A DNA stretch of 64,000 bases from Azohydromonas australica DSM 1124 (GCF_000430725.1 NZ_KE387213.1:130132-194131); one strand, 5' to 3'. Shown: positions 17,247 to 25,286, counted from the stretch's first letter. Notes: a model not told the origin generated them from the letters alone. Translations and numbers: made by a program.

Positions 17247-17930
17247 TCAGTCCTTCTGGTAGTTGGGCGAGCGCGGCCCGTACAGCACGCCGTTGGGCCG
17301 CGGTGCGCCCAGCAGGCGCTGGCTCGCCAGGCCGGCGTAGTTGTAGCTGGCGTCGGTGGCGGTGCCGACGATCTGGTTCACCACCGCCTTGACCAGCAGG
17401 CCCACCAGGCCGCCCTGGCTGGAGTTGTCGCCCTCCGCGGAAGAGGCCGCGGCCTGGCCTTGCCACAGCAGCTGGCCCGAGCGCAGGTCCACGATGCGGG
17501 CCTCGGCCGCGACCATCGTGACGCTGCTGATGACGTTGTAGGTGGTGCCGTAGCGCGTGACGCGCAGGTACACGGCCGCATCGGCGCCGAAGATCTCGCG
17601 CAGCTTCTCGGGCGCGACGCCGTGGATCTCGTCGGGGACGGTAAGCCCGTTCTGCTTGAAGGTCTCGTCCACCAGCGTGACGGGCAGCACGTAGTAGCCG
17701 GCCTCGGCCAGCGGCAGCGTGACCTGGGACATCACCGCCGGCGAGGCCTTGAGGTCGGTGGCCGTGCTCACCGGCGGCAGCACCAGCAGCGACGCCGGGC
17801 GGCTTTGCTTGAAGGCGACGTAGTCGTAAGGCTGCTGCGTGGCGCAGGCGCCCAGCAGGGCGACCACGGCGCCCAGGCCCAGCCACCGGGCACCGCGCGA
17901 CGCGCGCGCGGCCAGGGAGGAAGAAGTCAT
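17247..17930 (-). CDS. DUF799 (GNA1162-like) lipoprotein
   Basis: The 227-residue product has a lipoprotein leader (WLGLGAVVALLGAC, lipobox cysteine near residue 29) and the GNA1162/DUF799 features SLLVLPPVSTATDLKA, GYYVLPVTLVDETFKQNG and AVYLRVTRYGTTYNV. The fold of GNA1162 is related to the TolB N-terminal domain, from established knowledge. It is the third gene of a leftward operon with a DUF4810 lipoprotein (45 bp upstream) and a CsgG-like lipoprotein. The same three proteins occur together in Neisseria and other bacteria and are thought to work as one outer-membrane assembly. Substrate unknown. Confidence 0.9.
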   Translation of the reverse strand: MTSSSLAARASRGARWLGLGAVVALLGACATQQPYDYVAFKQSRPASLLVLPPVSTATDLKASPAVMSQVTLPLAEAGYYVLPVTLVDETFKQNGLTVPDEIHGVAPEKLREIFGADAAVYLRVTRYGTTYNVISSVTMVAAEARIVDLRSGQLLWQGQAAASSAEGDNSSQGGLVGLLVKAVVNQIVGTATDASYNYAGLASQRLLGAPRPNGVLYGPRSPNYQKD

Positions 17931-17975
17931 GCGGATTCCCGGATGCGAGAAAGAGGAAGGCTCGGGGCGCGGCGC

Positions 17976-18344
17976 TCAGGACTTGCGCGCGGCGAAGCCC
18001 TTGAGCAGGAAGTCCATGTAATGCGCCGACTCGGGGAAGGCCGCCTTTTCCGCTTCCAGCGCCTGGCGGGCCTCGTCGGGACGGTCGAGCTGCAGGTACA
18101 GCAGGCCCAGGTGCGCGCGGAAGCCCGGCGGCAGCGCCGCGCCGCCGGCGCGGGCCTTCTCGGCCTGGGCCTCCAGCAGGCTCAGCTGGTCCGACGCCGT
18201 GGCGCCCTCGCCCTTGAGGTGCTCGTACACCTGGCGCTGGTAGCCCTCCCACTGGTAGAGCGACGCGGGGCGGTTGGCGCAGCCGGCCATCAGCCCGGCC
18301 AGGGCCAGCGCGGCGGCCAGCCCAGTCGTGCGCAGGCGGCTCAC
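17976..18344 (-). CDS. DUF4810 lipoprotein
   Basis: The 122-residue lipoprotein has a leader ending LAGLMAGC and the DUF4810 pattern YQWEGYQRQVYEHLKGEG, followed by TPR-like helices (GFRAHLGLLYLQLDRPDEAR, LEAEKAAFPESAHYMDFLLK). Its ATG overlaps the TGA of the preceding csgG-like gene (ATGA, 18341-18344), so translation is coupled. It is the middle gene of the CsgG-DUF4810-DUF799 operon. The small TPR-like lipoprotein is presumably an accessory of the CsgG-like pore. Confidence 0.9.
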   Translation of the reverse strand: MSRLRTTGLAAALALAGLMAGCANRPASLYQWEGYQRQVYEHLKGEGATASDQLSLLEAQAEKARAGGAALPPGFRAHLGLLYLQLDRPDEARQALEAEKAAFPESAHYMDFLLKGFAARKS

Positions 18345-19027
18345 CGCTGCGCCCCTTGCGGGCCCCAGGCGCCGTTCTGCAGGCCGGCGACGAGGTCGTC
18401 CACGGCCTGGCGGATGGCCAAGTCCAGCACCTTGCCGTTGAGCGTGGCGTCGTAGCCGGCGGTGCCGCCGAAGCCGACCACCTCGCGGTTGCTGAGCTCG
18501 TACTCGCCGGCGCCGCGCGCGGAGTACACGACCTCGGAAGTCTGGCTGTTGACCACGTTGAGCGTGACCTTGGCGTAGGCCAGCTGCGACTTGCCGCGGC
18601 CCAGCAGGCCGAAGAGCTGCTGGTCGCCAGTCTCCTTGCGGCCGAATTCGGAGATGTCGCCGGTGATGACGAAATCCGCGCCGCGGATGTTCTGCGCCTG
18701 GGACTTGAACTGCGCCTCCTGCTTCAGCTCGGAGAGGTTGTCGCGGTCGAGCACGTTGAAGCGCTGCGACTGCTGCAGGTGGGCGATGAGCGTGGTCTTG
18801 GCCTGGCTGCCGAGGCGGTCCACCCCGTCGCTGAAGATGCCGCGCATGAAGTTGGAGCGGTTGTCGAACTTGCCCACCGACATGGGCAGCCGCACGCCGC
18901 GGTAGGTGGAGGCGGTGGCGGCGGACTCGACCTTGGCCACGGCCACGGAGCGCGAGGACTCGGTGGCGCAGCCACCCACCAGGAATGCCAGCGCCGCCGT
19001 GGCCAGCGCGATGCGAACGGATGCCAT
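18341..19027 (-). CDS. CsgG/HfaB-family outer-membrane lipoprotein
   Basis: The 228-residue protein begins at ATG 19027, which opens a lipoprotein leader (MASVRIALATAALAFLVGGC); an in-frame ATG 18 bases upstream lies before it. CsgG features are RLPMSVGKFDNRSNFMRGIF, the LIAHLQQSQRFNVLDRDNLS segment, GADFVITGDISEFGRK and the C-terminal GKVLDLAIRQAVDDLVAGL. CsgG itself forms the nonameric curli secretion pore; here no curlin genes are visible, so it is a relative. It heads the three-gene lipoprotein operon. The upstream gap (19028-19181) is AT-rich around 19095-19112 and probably carries the promoter. Confidence 0.92.
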   Translation of the reverse strand: MASVRIALATAALAFLVGGCATESSRSVAVAKVESAATASTYRGVRLPMSVGKFDNRSNFMRGIFSDGVDRLGSQAKTTLIAHLQQSQRFNVLDRDNLSELKQEAQFKSQAQNIRGADFVITGDISEFGRKETGDQQLFGLLGRGKSQLAYAKVTLNVVNSQTSEVVYSARGAGEYELSNREVVGFGGTAGYDATLNGKVLDLAIRQAVDDLVAGLQNGAWGPQGAQR

Positions 19028-19181
19028 GAGAACTTCTCCCAACAAATTCGAGTGGTTTCAGAACGGCACGCGCGGCCCGCGGCCCGCATGCGTGTAACTG
19101 AATATTGTCGTTGGAGAAATCCCTGCCGCCGCTGACACGCTGCCGGTCCGGCTGACCGGGCTCAAGGCGCGGTGCGGGCAG

Positions 19182-20009
19182 TCAGGCGTCCATGTCCAGC
19201 CGGAGGCCGGGCAGCGCGACGCCCTGCAGCGCCGTGTGCCAGCGCTCGCCCGGCTGCAGCGGCGGCGCGATGGTGACGGTGCCGGTGGTGACGATCTCGC
19301 CGGCTTCCAGCGGCGGCGCCAGGGGCTGCTGGTCCAGCAGCCGCAGCAGGTGGGCCAGCGCCTCCAGCGGGCTGCCCAGCACGTGGCTGCCGCGGCCCAG
19401 GGCGGCGGGTTCGCCGTTGCGGAAAAGCTCCAGCTGGAAGTCGCGCAGCGCCGCGACCGGGTCGGGGCCGAGCGCGGACACGGGCAGCGGCGCGCCGATG
19501 ATCAGCGCGCCATGCAGCACCTGGTCCACGACGGCATCGGGCGCCTGGAACCGCCAGCTCGGGAAGTGCGACTGCACGATCTCGAAGCCGTGCGCCACCC
19601 ACTCGACGCACTCCAGCAGCGCCTGCAGATCGCTGCGCGCCTCGGCCGGCGGGGTGCGGTGCAGGCGAAAGACGATCTCCGGCTCGATGCGCGCCTCGGC
19701 GAAGCGGCCCAGGCCGCACACCCCCGCCTGGGAGGCGAGCTGGGTGACGCTGCCGTCGTAGAGCCAGGCCCACACCGGCGCGCGCACGCCGTAGAGGGCC
19801 CACATGTCCGGGTTGGTGAAGCCGAGCTTGCGGCCCACGGGACGCTCCCCACGGGCCAGCCGCGCCGCGTGCACCAGGGCGGCGACGGCGTAGGCGTCGT
19901 CCAGGTCGAAGCCGGGGATGCGCGCGCTGAAGGGTTCCACCTGGCGCGCCTCGGCCTGCGCGGCCTGGATCTCGTCGGCGATGTCCTGGAGCTGGAGAGA
20001 ACTGAGCAT
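19182..20009 (-). CDS. 2-keto-4-pentenoate hydratase / fumarylacetoacetate-hydrolase-family protein
   Basis: The 275-residue protein starts at ATG 20009 (MLSSLQLQDIADEIQAAQAE). The family's features are GRKLGFTNPDMWALYGV, the metal-binding acidic motif EARIEPEIVFRL (ExE), WVAHGFEIVQSHFPSW and the C-terminal GEIVTTGTVTIAPPLQPGE. Members hydrate 2-hydroxypenta-2,4-dienoate in aromatic meta-cleavage pathways or act on related oxo-acids. No other meta-pathway genes are close, so its substrate here is open. It lies 154 bp upstream of the CsgG-type operon on the same strand; the gap suggests separate transcription. Confidence 0.87.
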   Translation of the reverse strand: MLSSLQLQDIADEIQAAQAEARQVEPFSARIPGFDLDDAYAVAALVHAARLARGERPVGRKLGFTNPDMWALYGVRAPVWAWLYDGSVTQLASQAGVCGLGRFAEARIEPEIVFRLHRTPPAEARSDLQALLECVEWVAHGFEIVQSHFPSWRFQAPDAVVDQVLHGALIIGAPLPVSALGPDPVAALRDFQLELFRNGEPAALGRGSHVLGSPLEALAHLLRLLDQQPLAPPLEAGEIVTTGTVTIAPPLQPGERWHTALQGVALPGLRLDMDA

Positions 20010-20178
20010 GGCGGCGCCTTTCGTGCGGACCTGGAGGGCGGGTCGCCGATTGGACCCGTACCGCCCTCCGCCGCGCAGGCACCCGCAGCGTGGCAGGGAA
20101 GACACAAGGGCCGTGAAATCCGCACCCTTGGCGGCCGATGGGTGCAGCAAGGGGGTTACCGAGCGGGGTGCTTTGGAT

Positions 20179-20192
20179 TAGGGTTAACCCTA
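20179..20192. promoter_or_regulatory. Perfect 14-bp palindrome upstream of small gene
   Basis: TAGGGTTAACCCTA is fully self-complementary and lies 84 bp before the start of the 72-residue gene. A related but imperfect element, GGGTTAGGCCCTAGG, lies at 6734-6748 upstream of an S8 peptidase gene. A dimeric regulator site is the natural reading, but the regulator is unknown. Confidence 0.45.
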
Positions 20193-20275
20193 GATGCCGG
20201 GATACGCTGCCGGAGCACGCAACGGGCGTTGCGTGCCGCAGAGAGGGATCCCGCTCTCACAAGGAGTATTGCGAC

Positions 20276-20494
20276 ATGAGCGCCATCGTGACCCTGCCCA
20301 CCTTCCGCACCCTGGGCACTGCCGTCGTCACGGGACTGGGAACGGTCCTGAGGGAGTCGTGGAACCTGGTGCAGGCCCTGGACCACACCCATGTCCGCAC
20401 CGAGATGCTGGAGATGGCCGGCCAGCTTCAGCAGAGCGACCCGGCCAATGCCCGGCGGCTGCGGCGGGCGGCGTATGAGAGCTGGATGAATTGA
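20276..20494 (+). CDS. Small hypothetical protein (72 aa)
   Basis: The frame from ATG 20276 has a good ribosome binding site (AAGGAG about ten bases upstream) and encodes 72 residues (MSAIVTLPTFRTLGTAVVTG at the start, RRLRRAAYESWMN at the end). Residues 10-35 are weakly hydrophobic, followed by an amphipathic, charged C-terminal half. I do not recognise a family. The strong ribosome binding site and the palindrome upstream argue that it is real and regulated. Neighbours give no functional hint. Confidence 0.65.
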   Translation: MSAIVTLPTFRTLGTAVVTGLGTVLRESWNLVQALDHTHVRTEMLEMAGQLQQSDPANARRLRRAAYESWMN

Positions 20495-20524
20495 GGACGA
20501 AGGGCGCAACAGGCGCCTGCAGCG

Positions 20525-20566
20525 ATGGGCCGTAGCAAACGCGATTTCGGGTTTTGTACGGCCCAT
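20525..20566. repeat. 10-bp inverted repeat after the 72-residue gene
   Basis: ATGGGCCGTA (20525-20534) and TACGGCCCAT (20557-20566) are exact reverse complements around a 22-base loop containing a TTTTG stretch. The element lies 30 bp after the stop of the small gene and could be a terminator or an RNA structure; the large loop and missing T-run make a classical terminator unlikely. Confidence 0.45.
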
Positions 20567-20608
20567 GCTGGTGTGACAAGGACTTGGCGCAGCGCCAAGC
20601 ACGGAGCC

Positions 20609-21034
20609 TCACTGCTGCACGCAGCGCTCCATCCCGAAGTTGCCGCCCTTGAACTCGGGCTCGAAGTAGAACTTGCTGAAGCTCCACTTGCCGGCCTTGT
20701 TCTTCGTGAACGAGGCGATGCCGGTGCCGTAGTCCTTGGTGCTCTGGTCAGCGAGGGCGAAGTGGATCGCCACGTCCTTGCCGCGCGCCGCGGCCTGGCC
20801 CAGGTAGGCGCCGTAGCCCGGCACCTCCAGCTTGAACTTGTAGGCGCCGTAGACGCCGGTGCTCTGCGTACGTACCAGCTCCATCGTCACGGTGCCGGTG
20901 TAGTCGCCCTCGTGGTCGTCCTTGCCGGTGCAGGCATAGGTGCCGGAGTAGTCGGGGCCGGTGTAGGGCTCGGGCTTGGCTTGGGCGGTGGCGCAGAGGA
21001 GGAGCGACAACGCGAGGGCGGAGAGTTTCTTCAT
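20609..21034 (-). CDS. Secreted hypothetical protein (141 aa)
   Basis: The protein has a clear signal peptide (MKKLSALALSLLLCATAQAK) and a mature part of about 120 residues: PYTGPDYSGTYACTGKDDHE, then YTGTVTMELV, GAYKFKLEVPGYGAYLGQAA and a C-terminal MERCVQQ. Two cysteines (in YACTG and ERCVQ) may form a disulphide. The beta-rich pattern resembles small periplasmic lipocalin-like or avidin-like barrels, but I cannot assign a family. It is a single gene, with an AT-richer promoter region at 21035-21140. Confidence 0.8.
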   Translation of the reverse strand: MKKLSALALSLLLCATAQAKPEPYTGPDYSGTYACTGKDDHEGDYTGTVTMELVRTQSTGVYGAYKFKLEVPGYGAYLGQAAARGKDVAIHFALADQSTKDYGTGIASFTKNKAGKWSFSKFYFEPEFKGGNFGMERCVQQ

Positions 21035-21490
21035 GGGTTTCTCGGACGAATTGAGCGAGTTGATTTATTGAAATGACTTCAGGGCTGGCGGGACTGGATG
21101 CGTAAATTTTACGACCGGTCTTTTATCGACCTGTTTTCGCTCGTATGCCAACTCGCTGGAGAACAGGAAAGAAACTCCTGGCCGCAAGCTGTTTCGTCCT
21201 GCTGACCACTCCGTCATCCCCGCGCAGGAGCACTGGTGTCCGGGGAAAATATGTTCAGGTCGTATCCTGTAAGCCAGGGCGCCACGCCTCCTACTCCGTC
21301 ATCCCCGCGCAGGCGGGGATCCAGGCGGTCCCACGCCAGAGCGAAGCACAGGTGCAGCGAACCACACCACAAACCTTCTGCATGCCGATTCACCAGCTCA
21401 AGACCAACTTGGGACCGCCTGGATTCCCGCCTTCGCGGGAATGACGAAGTAACTATCGAACCGCTTCAGCTTCCGAGAAGCCAAAACCCC
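21035..21490. other. Intergenic region with dispersed palindromic repeats
   Basis: These 456 bp have lower GC than the surroundings at 21040-21150 (promoter of the secreted protein gene) and then carry two complete and one partial copy of a dispersed repeat, listed separately. Short open frames across it have no ribosome binding site or recognisable product. Confidence 0.6.
21207..21450. repeat. Cluster of three GTCAT-CCCGCG-GGCGGG-ATCCAG repeats
   Basis: A 34-bp copy at 21293-21326 (CGTCATCCCCGCGCAGGCGG core) faces an inverted copy at 21417-21450 (core CCCGCCTTCGCGGGAATGAC); the two match at about 29 of 34 positions. A truncated copy begins at about 21207 with the same CCGTCATCCCCGCGCAGG stretch. 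These are members of the common proteobacterial repeat class with consensus GTCATTCCCGCGAAGGCGGG plus AATCCAG; the element at 13602-13717 shares its core. Confidence 0.85.
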
Positions 21491-22642
21491 TCACCCGAAA
21501 CTCGCCCGATACGTCGTCGGATCCAGCGCGCAATGGCTCTCGATCGGCCCGGCCAGCTCGAACAGCCGCGGCGCCTGCCTGAAATCGAACAGGCGGTACA
21601 GCCTGAATTCCTCCGGCCGGCTGCGGGCGAAGCGCACTTCATTGGCCGAGACGAAGAAGGGCGTGCGCTCGCCGAAACTCGTGGTCTTGACCTCGATGAA
21701 ACGCTCCGAGCCGTCGGTTTCGAAGGAGCGGATGTCGTAGCCCAGGCCGTCGCCCTGGGTCTGCGAGACGTGCTCAACTTTTTCAGCCAGCTGCCCGACA
21801 CCCAATTCAATAAGCCGCCAGCGCTCGAAACGCAGTGCGAATTCCTCGCCGGCCAAGCCCAGGGAGCGGTTCTGGGATTCGCGCTCCAGGTAATCGCGCT
21901 TGATCGGCGGGCGGGCGACGTAAGCGGCGTCCTCGTCTCTCGCGGCCATCCTCGCCGGAGGCGCAGGCGCCTTGACCTTCCTGAAATCCTCGAACTCCGC
22001 CGGCACCACCGGCATTTCCACGGCCGAGAGCGCAGCCCGGTCCAGTTCCTTGTACCGGCCGGCCTGCTCGGACACTATCTCGGTCAGCAGGCGGCGCTGG
22101 AAATTGACCCGGGGCTTGTAGCCGCGGAGATAAGGAAACCCCAGCTCGACCAGTACCGCGCTGATGTTGGCGTGCTTGAACTCGATGGAGCCATTGGACC
22201 GGCCGGGCAAATGCTCCAGCAGGCGCTTGCGGTGCGCGGTCTTGTTGTAGCGCTGGCCGGTCAGCTCGCGTGTGAGCATGTCCAGATAGTCGGCCACGAT
22301 CAGCTCGACTTCGCGGCGGGTCCAGTCTTCGCCGGCGCTGGCGCTGGATTTGTGGATCACCTTGAATCCCAGGGACTGCAACAGCGGCACCACCGTGGCA
22401 TCGCCGCCGGAAAACTCCTCCGGCTTCAGGGCGCCCTGCTCGGGAAACTGGTAGCCGAAGGCGACGCCGACGATGGCTTTGGAATCGGCTTCGATGCCGG
22501 TTCGGGGGTCGATGACGAAATAGTCGCGGGCGGGTTTGAAGCCGTACTTCTGCAGAAAATCTGCGCGACCAAGACCCACAAACTCATCCAGTGCATCCTG
22601 AATGGCGGCCGGGCGACTGAGGCGTGAGAGAAAGCGACTCAC
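21491..22642 (-). CDS. ScoMcrA-like head plus DUF3883 putative nuclease
   Basis: The 383-residue protein starts at a GTG (22642). Residues about 8-95 (IQDALDEFVGLGRADFLQKY, then DSKAIVGVAFGYQ and EFSGGDATVVPLLQSLGF) look like the N-terminal head domain of ScoMcrA-type modification-dependent restriction enzymes. The C-terminal part (about 270-375) is a DUF3883 domain with a PD-(D/E)xK-like active site: GDGLGYDIRSFE followed by ERFIEVKTTSFGERTPFFVS, giving the D...ExK pattern. The SRA and HNH domains of ScoMcrA itself are not visible. A solitary nuclease acting on modified or foreign DNA is the best inference; a repair role is possible. It follows gyrB behind a terminator, so it needs its own promoter in 22643-22702, and it borders palindromic repeats. 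Confidence 0.75.
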   Translation of the reverse strand: MSRFLSRLSRPAAIQDALDEFVGLGRADFLQKYGFKPARDYFVIDPRTGIEADSKAIVGVAFGYQFPEQGALKPEEFSGGDATVVPLLQSLGFKVIHKSSASAGEDWTRREVELIVADYLDMLTRELTGQRYNKTAHRKRLLEHLPGRSNGSIEFKHANISAVLVELGFPYLRGYKPRVNFQRRLLTEIVSEQAGRYKELDRAALSAVEMPVVPAEFEDFRKVKAPAPPARMAARDEDAAYVARPPIKRDYLERESQNRSLGLAGEEFALRFERWRLIELGVGQLAEKVEHVSQTQGDGLGYDIRSFETDGSERFIEVKTTSFGERTPFFVSANEVRFARSRPEEFRLYRLFDFRQAPRLFELAGPIESHCALDPTTYRASFG

Positions 22643-22670
22643 AGATTAAATAGCAGGGAAGACACAAAGA

Positions 22671-22696
22671 AACGGCTCCTTTCGGAGCCGTTTTTT
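22671..22696. terminator. Intrinsic terminator after gyrB
   Basis: An AACGGCTCC / GGAGCCGTT stem with a TTTC loop lies just past the gyrB stop. On the plus strand it is followed by a run of six Ts; on the gyrB strand the stem runs into TTTCTTTG. It can work in both directions and separates gyrB from the DUF3883 gene. Confidence 0.8.
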
Positions 22697-22702
22697 CACA
22701 CA

Positions 22703-25201
22703 TCAAGCGTCGATATTCGCCGCCCTCAACGCATTGGTTTCGATGAAGTCGCGCCGCGGCTCCACCTCATCCCCCATCAGCATCGTGAACACGCGGTCGG
22801 CCTCGATGGCGTCCTCGATCTGCACGCGCAGCAGGCGGCGCACGGTTGGGTCCATGGTGGTTTCCCAGAGCTGCGCGGGGTTCATCTCGCCCAGGCCCTT
22901 GTAGCGCTGGCGGCCGACGCTGTTCTCGGCCTGGCCCATCAGCCACGCCATCGCGGCGCGGAAGTCCGCCACCTTCTGCTCCTTGGCGCGGTCGCCCTCC
23001 CCGCGCCGAGCCACCGCGTCCGGGCCCAGCAGGCCCTTGAAGGTGATGCCGGCCTTGCTCAGCGCCTCGTAGTCGGCGCCGTGCACGAAGTCCTGCGTGA
23101 TCACGCTGCTCTTCAGGTTGCCGTGGTGCCGGCGGCTGATGCGCAGCTGGTGCTTGTCGGTGCGCTCGTCGAACTCGGCGGCCACCTCGGCGTCGTGCAG
23201 CGCGGCCTTGAGCGCCGCGGCGCTGGCTTCGGATGCGCCGGCGCTGTCCAGGTCCAGCGTCAGGCCGTCGGCGATGGCGCGCAGCGCCTCCACGTCCATC
23301 CAGTTCTGCAGGCGCTCGATCACGTTGCTGGCCTGCACGTAGGCGCGCGCCTTCTCTTCCAGATCGGTGCCGGTGATGGCGGCACGGCCGTCGCCCGGGT
23401 CGATCGAGGCGCCGTCCAGCGCCACGCGCATCAGGTACACGTCCAGCTCGGCCGCGTCCTTGAGGTACTGCTCCTGCTTGCCGTGCTTGACCTTGTAGAG
23501 CGGCGGCTGCGCGATGTAGATGTGGCCGCGCTCGACCAGGTCGGGCATCTGCCGGTAGAAGAAGGTCAGCAGCAGCGTGCGGATGTGGGCGCCGTCCACG
23601 TCCGCGTCGGTCATGATGATGATGCGGTGGTAGCGCAGCTTGTCGGGGTTGAAGTCATCCCCGCCCATGCCCTTGCCGATGCCCGTGCCCAGCGCCGTGA
23701 TCAGCGTCAGGATCTCGTTGGAGCTCAGCAGCTTCTCGTAGCGCGCCTTCTCCACGTTCAGGATCTTGCCGCGCAGCGGCAGGATCGCCTGGAACTTGCG
23801 GTCCCGGCCCTGCTTGGCCGAGCCGCCGGCGCTGTCGCCCTCCACGATGTAGATCTCGCACAGCGCCGGGTCCTTCTCCTGGCAGTCGGCCAGCTTGCCG
23901 GGCAGGCCCAGGCCGTCGAGGACGCCCTTGCGGCGCGTCATCTCGCGCGCCTTGCGCGCGGCCTCGCGGGCGCGTGCGGCCTCGACGATCTTGCCGCACA
24001 CGATCTTGGCGTCGGTGGGGTTCTCCAGCAGCCACTCGTTGAGCTTGGAGGCGACGATGTCCTCCACCGGGCCGCGCACCTCGGAACTCACCAGCTTGTC
24101 CTTGGTCTGGCTGGAGAACTTGGGCTCCGGCACCTTGACGCTGATGACGCAGGCCAGGCCCTCGCGCATGTCGTCACCGCTGATCTCGACCTTGGCCTTC
24201 TTGGCCAGCTCGTTGTCCTCGATGTACTTGTTCATCACCCGCGTCATCGCCGCGCGCAACCCCGTGAGGTGCGTGCCGCCGTCGCGCTGCGGGATGTTGT
24301 TGGTGAAACAGAGGACTTGCTCGCTGTAGCCCTCGTTCCACTGCATCGCCACCTCGACGGCGATGTTGGTGGCGTTGTCGCTCATCTTCTCGCCGGTGGC
24401 GTGGAAGACGTTGGGGTGCAACGTGCGCTTGCCGGTGTTGATGAACTCCACGAAGCCGCGCACGCCGCCGGCGTAGGCAAAGTCGTCTTCCTTGGCGTTG
24501 CGCTCGTCGACGAGCTTGATCTTCACGCCGTTGTTCAGGAACGAGAGCTCGCGCAGGCGCTTGGCCAGCACGTCGTAGTGGAAGTCGACGTTGGTGAAGA
24601 TCGTCTCGTCGGGCAGGAAGTGCACCTCGGTGCCGCGCTTCTCGGTCTCGCCGGTGATCTTCATCGGGCGGATCTCGAAGCCGTCACGCTGCTCGATCAC
24701 CCCGTCCTGCGGCACGCCGCGCTTGAACTCCAGCAGGTGCACCTTGCCGTCGCGGCGCACCGTCAGGCGCAGCGACTTCGAGAGCGCGTTGACGCAGGAC
24801 ACGCCCACGCCGTGCAGGCCGCCCGAGACCTTGTAGCTGTTCTGGTTGAACTTGCCGCCGGCGTGCAGCTCGGTCAGCGCGATCTCCGCGGCCGAGCGCT
24901 TGGGCTCGTGCTTGTCGTCCATCTTCACGCCGGTGGGAATGCCGCGGCCGTTGTCGATGACGGAGATGGAGTTGTCCGAGTGGATGGTGACGATGATGTC
25001 GTCGCAGTACCCGGCCAGCGCCTCGTCGATGGAGTTGTCCACCACTTCGAACACCAGATGGTGCAGGCCGGTGCCGTCGGAGGTGTCGCCGATGTACATG
25101 CCGGGGCGCTTGCGCACCGCCTCCAGGCCTTCAAGGATCTGGATGCTGCCTTCGCCGTAGCCGCCGTCGCCCTGGATTTGAGGAGTGTTCTGGTCGCTCA
25201 T
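22703..25201 (-). CDS. gyrB: DNA gyrase subunit B
   Basis: The 832-residue protein is full-length GyrB: the GHKL ATPase with EGLEAVRKRPGMYIGDT, EVVDNSIDEALAG and SGGLHGVGVSCVNALS, the transducer domain, and the TOPRIM domain with YIVEGDSAGGSAKQGRDRKF and IIMTDADVDGAHIRTLLL. The C-terminus has the GEMNPAQLWETTMDP and RRDFIETNAL signatures. Like other proteobacterial GyrBs it has the extra insertion (about residues 560-730) in the TOPRIM/tail region. It is the third gene of the leftward dnaA-dnaN-gyrB cluster; recF is absent between dnaN and gyrB, as is common in Burkholderiales. Catalyses ATP-driven negative supercoiling with GyrA. Confidence 0.99.
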   Translation of the reverse strand: MSDQNTPQIQGDGGYGEGSIQILEGLEAVRKRPGMYIGDTSDGTGLHHLVFEVVDNSIDEALAGYCDDIIVTIHSDNSISVIDNGRGIPTGVKMDDKHEPKRSAAEIALTELHAGGKFNQNSYKVSGGLHGVGVSCVNALSKSLRLTVRRDGKVHLLEFKRGVPQDGVIEQRDGFEIRPMKITGETEKRGTEVHFLPDETIFTNVDFHYDVLAKRLRELSFLNNGVKIKLVDERNAKEDDFAYAGGVRGFVEFINTGKRTLHPNVFHATGEKMSDNATNIAVEVAMQWNEGYSEQVLCFTNNIPQRDGGTHLTGLRAAMTRVMNKYIEDNELAKKAKVEISGDDMREGLACVISVKVPEPKFSSQTKDKLVSSEVRGPVEDIVASKLNEWLLENPTDAKIVCGKIVEAARAREAARKAREMTRRKGVLDGLGLPGKLADCQEKDPALCEIYIVEGDSAGGSAKQGRDRKFQAILPLRGKILNVEKARYEKLLSSNEILTLITALGTGIGKGMGGDDFNPDKLRYHRIIIMTDADVDGAHIRTLLLTFFYRQMPDLVERGHIYIAQPPLYKVKHGKQEQYLKDAAELDVYLMRVALDGASIDPGDGRAAITGTDLEEKARAYVQASNVIERLQNWMDVEALRAIADGLTLDLDSAGASEASAAALKAALHDAEVAAEFDERTDKHQLRISRRHHGNLKSSVITQDFVHGADYEALSKAGITFKGLLGPDAVARRGEGDRAKEQKVADFRAAMAWLMGQAENSVGRQRYKGLGEMNPAQLWETTMDPTVRRLLRVQIEDAIEADRVFTMLMGDEVEPRRDFIETNALRAANIDA

Positions 25202-25241
25202 GTGCTGTCTCGCGGGGCCCGCGGCGCGCGGCGCAGGGGCC

Positions 25242-25274
25242 CATAAAAATGCCGAAGCGGGCTCGCGGCCCGCT
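25242..25274 (-). terminator. Possible terminator between dnaN and gyrB
   Basis: On the dnaN strand an AGCGGGC / GCCCGCT stem is followed, after seven bases, by a run of five Ts (complement of the A-run at 25244-25248). The gap between stem and T-run makes it weak; partial termination or read-through into gyrB is likely. Confidence 0.4.
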
Positions 25275-25286
25275 GTGTGTGTGTCG

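Noticed and set aside
18341..19027. Curli secretion operon
   Set aside because: A CsgG-like protein is present, but no CsgA, CsgB, CsgE or CsgF homologue is near; the neighbours are DUF4810 and DUF799 lipoproteins.
23081..25246. Plus-strand frame of about 720 codons across gyrB
   Set aside because: Leu/His/Val/Gly-rich antisense shadow of gyrB, which is unmistakable on the other strand.
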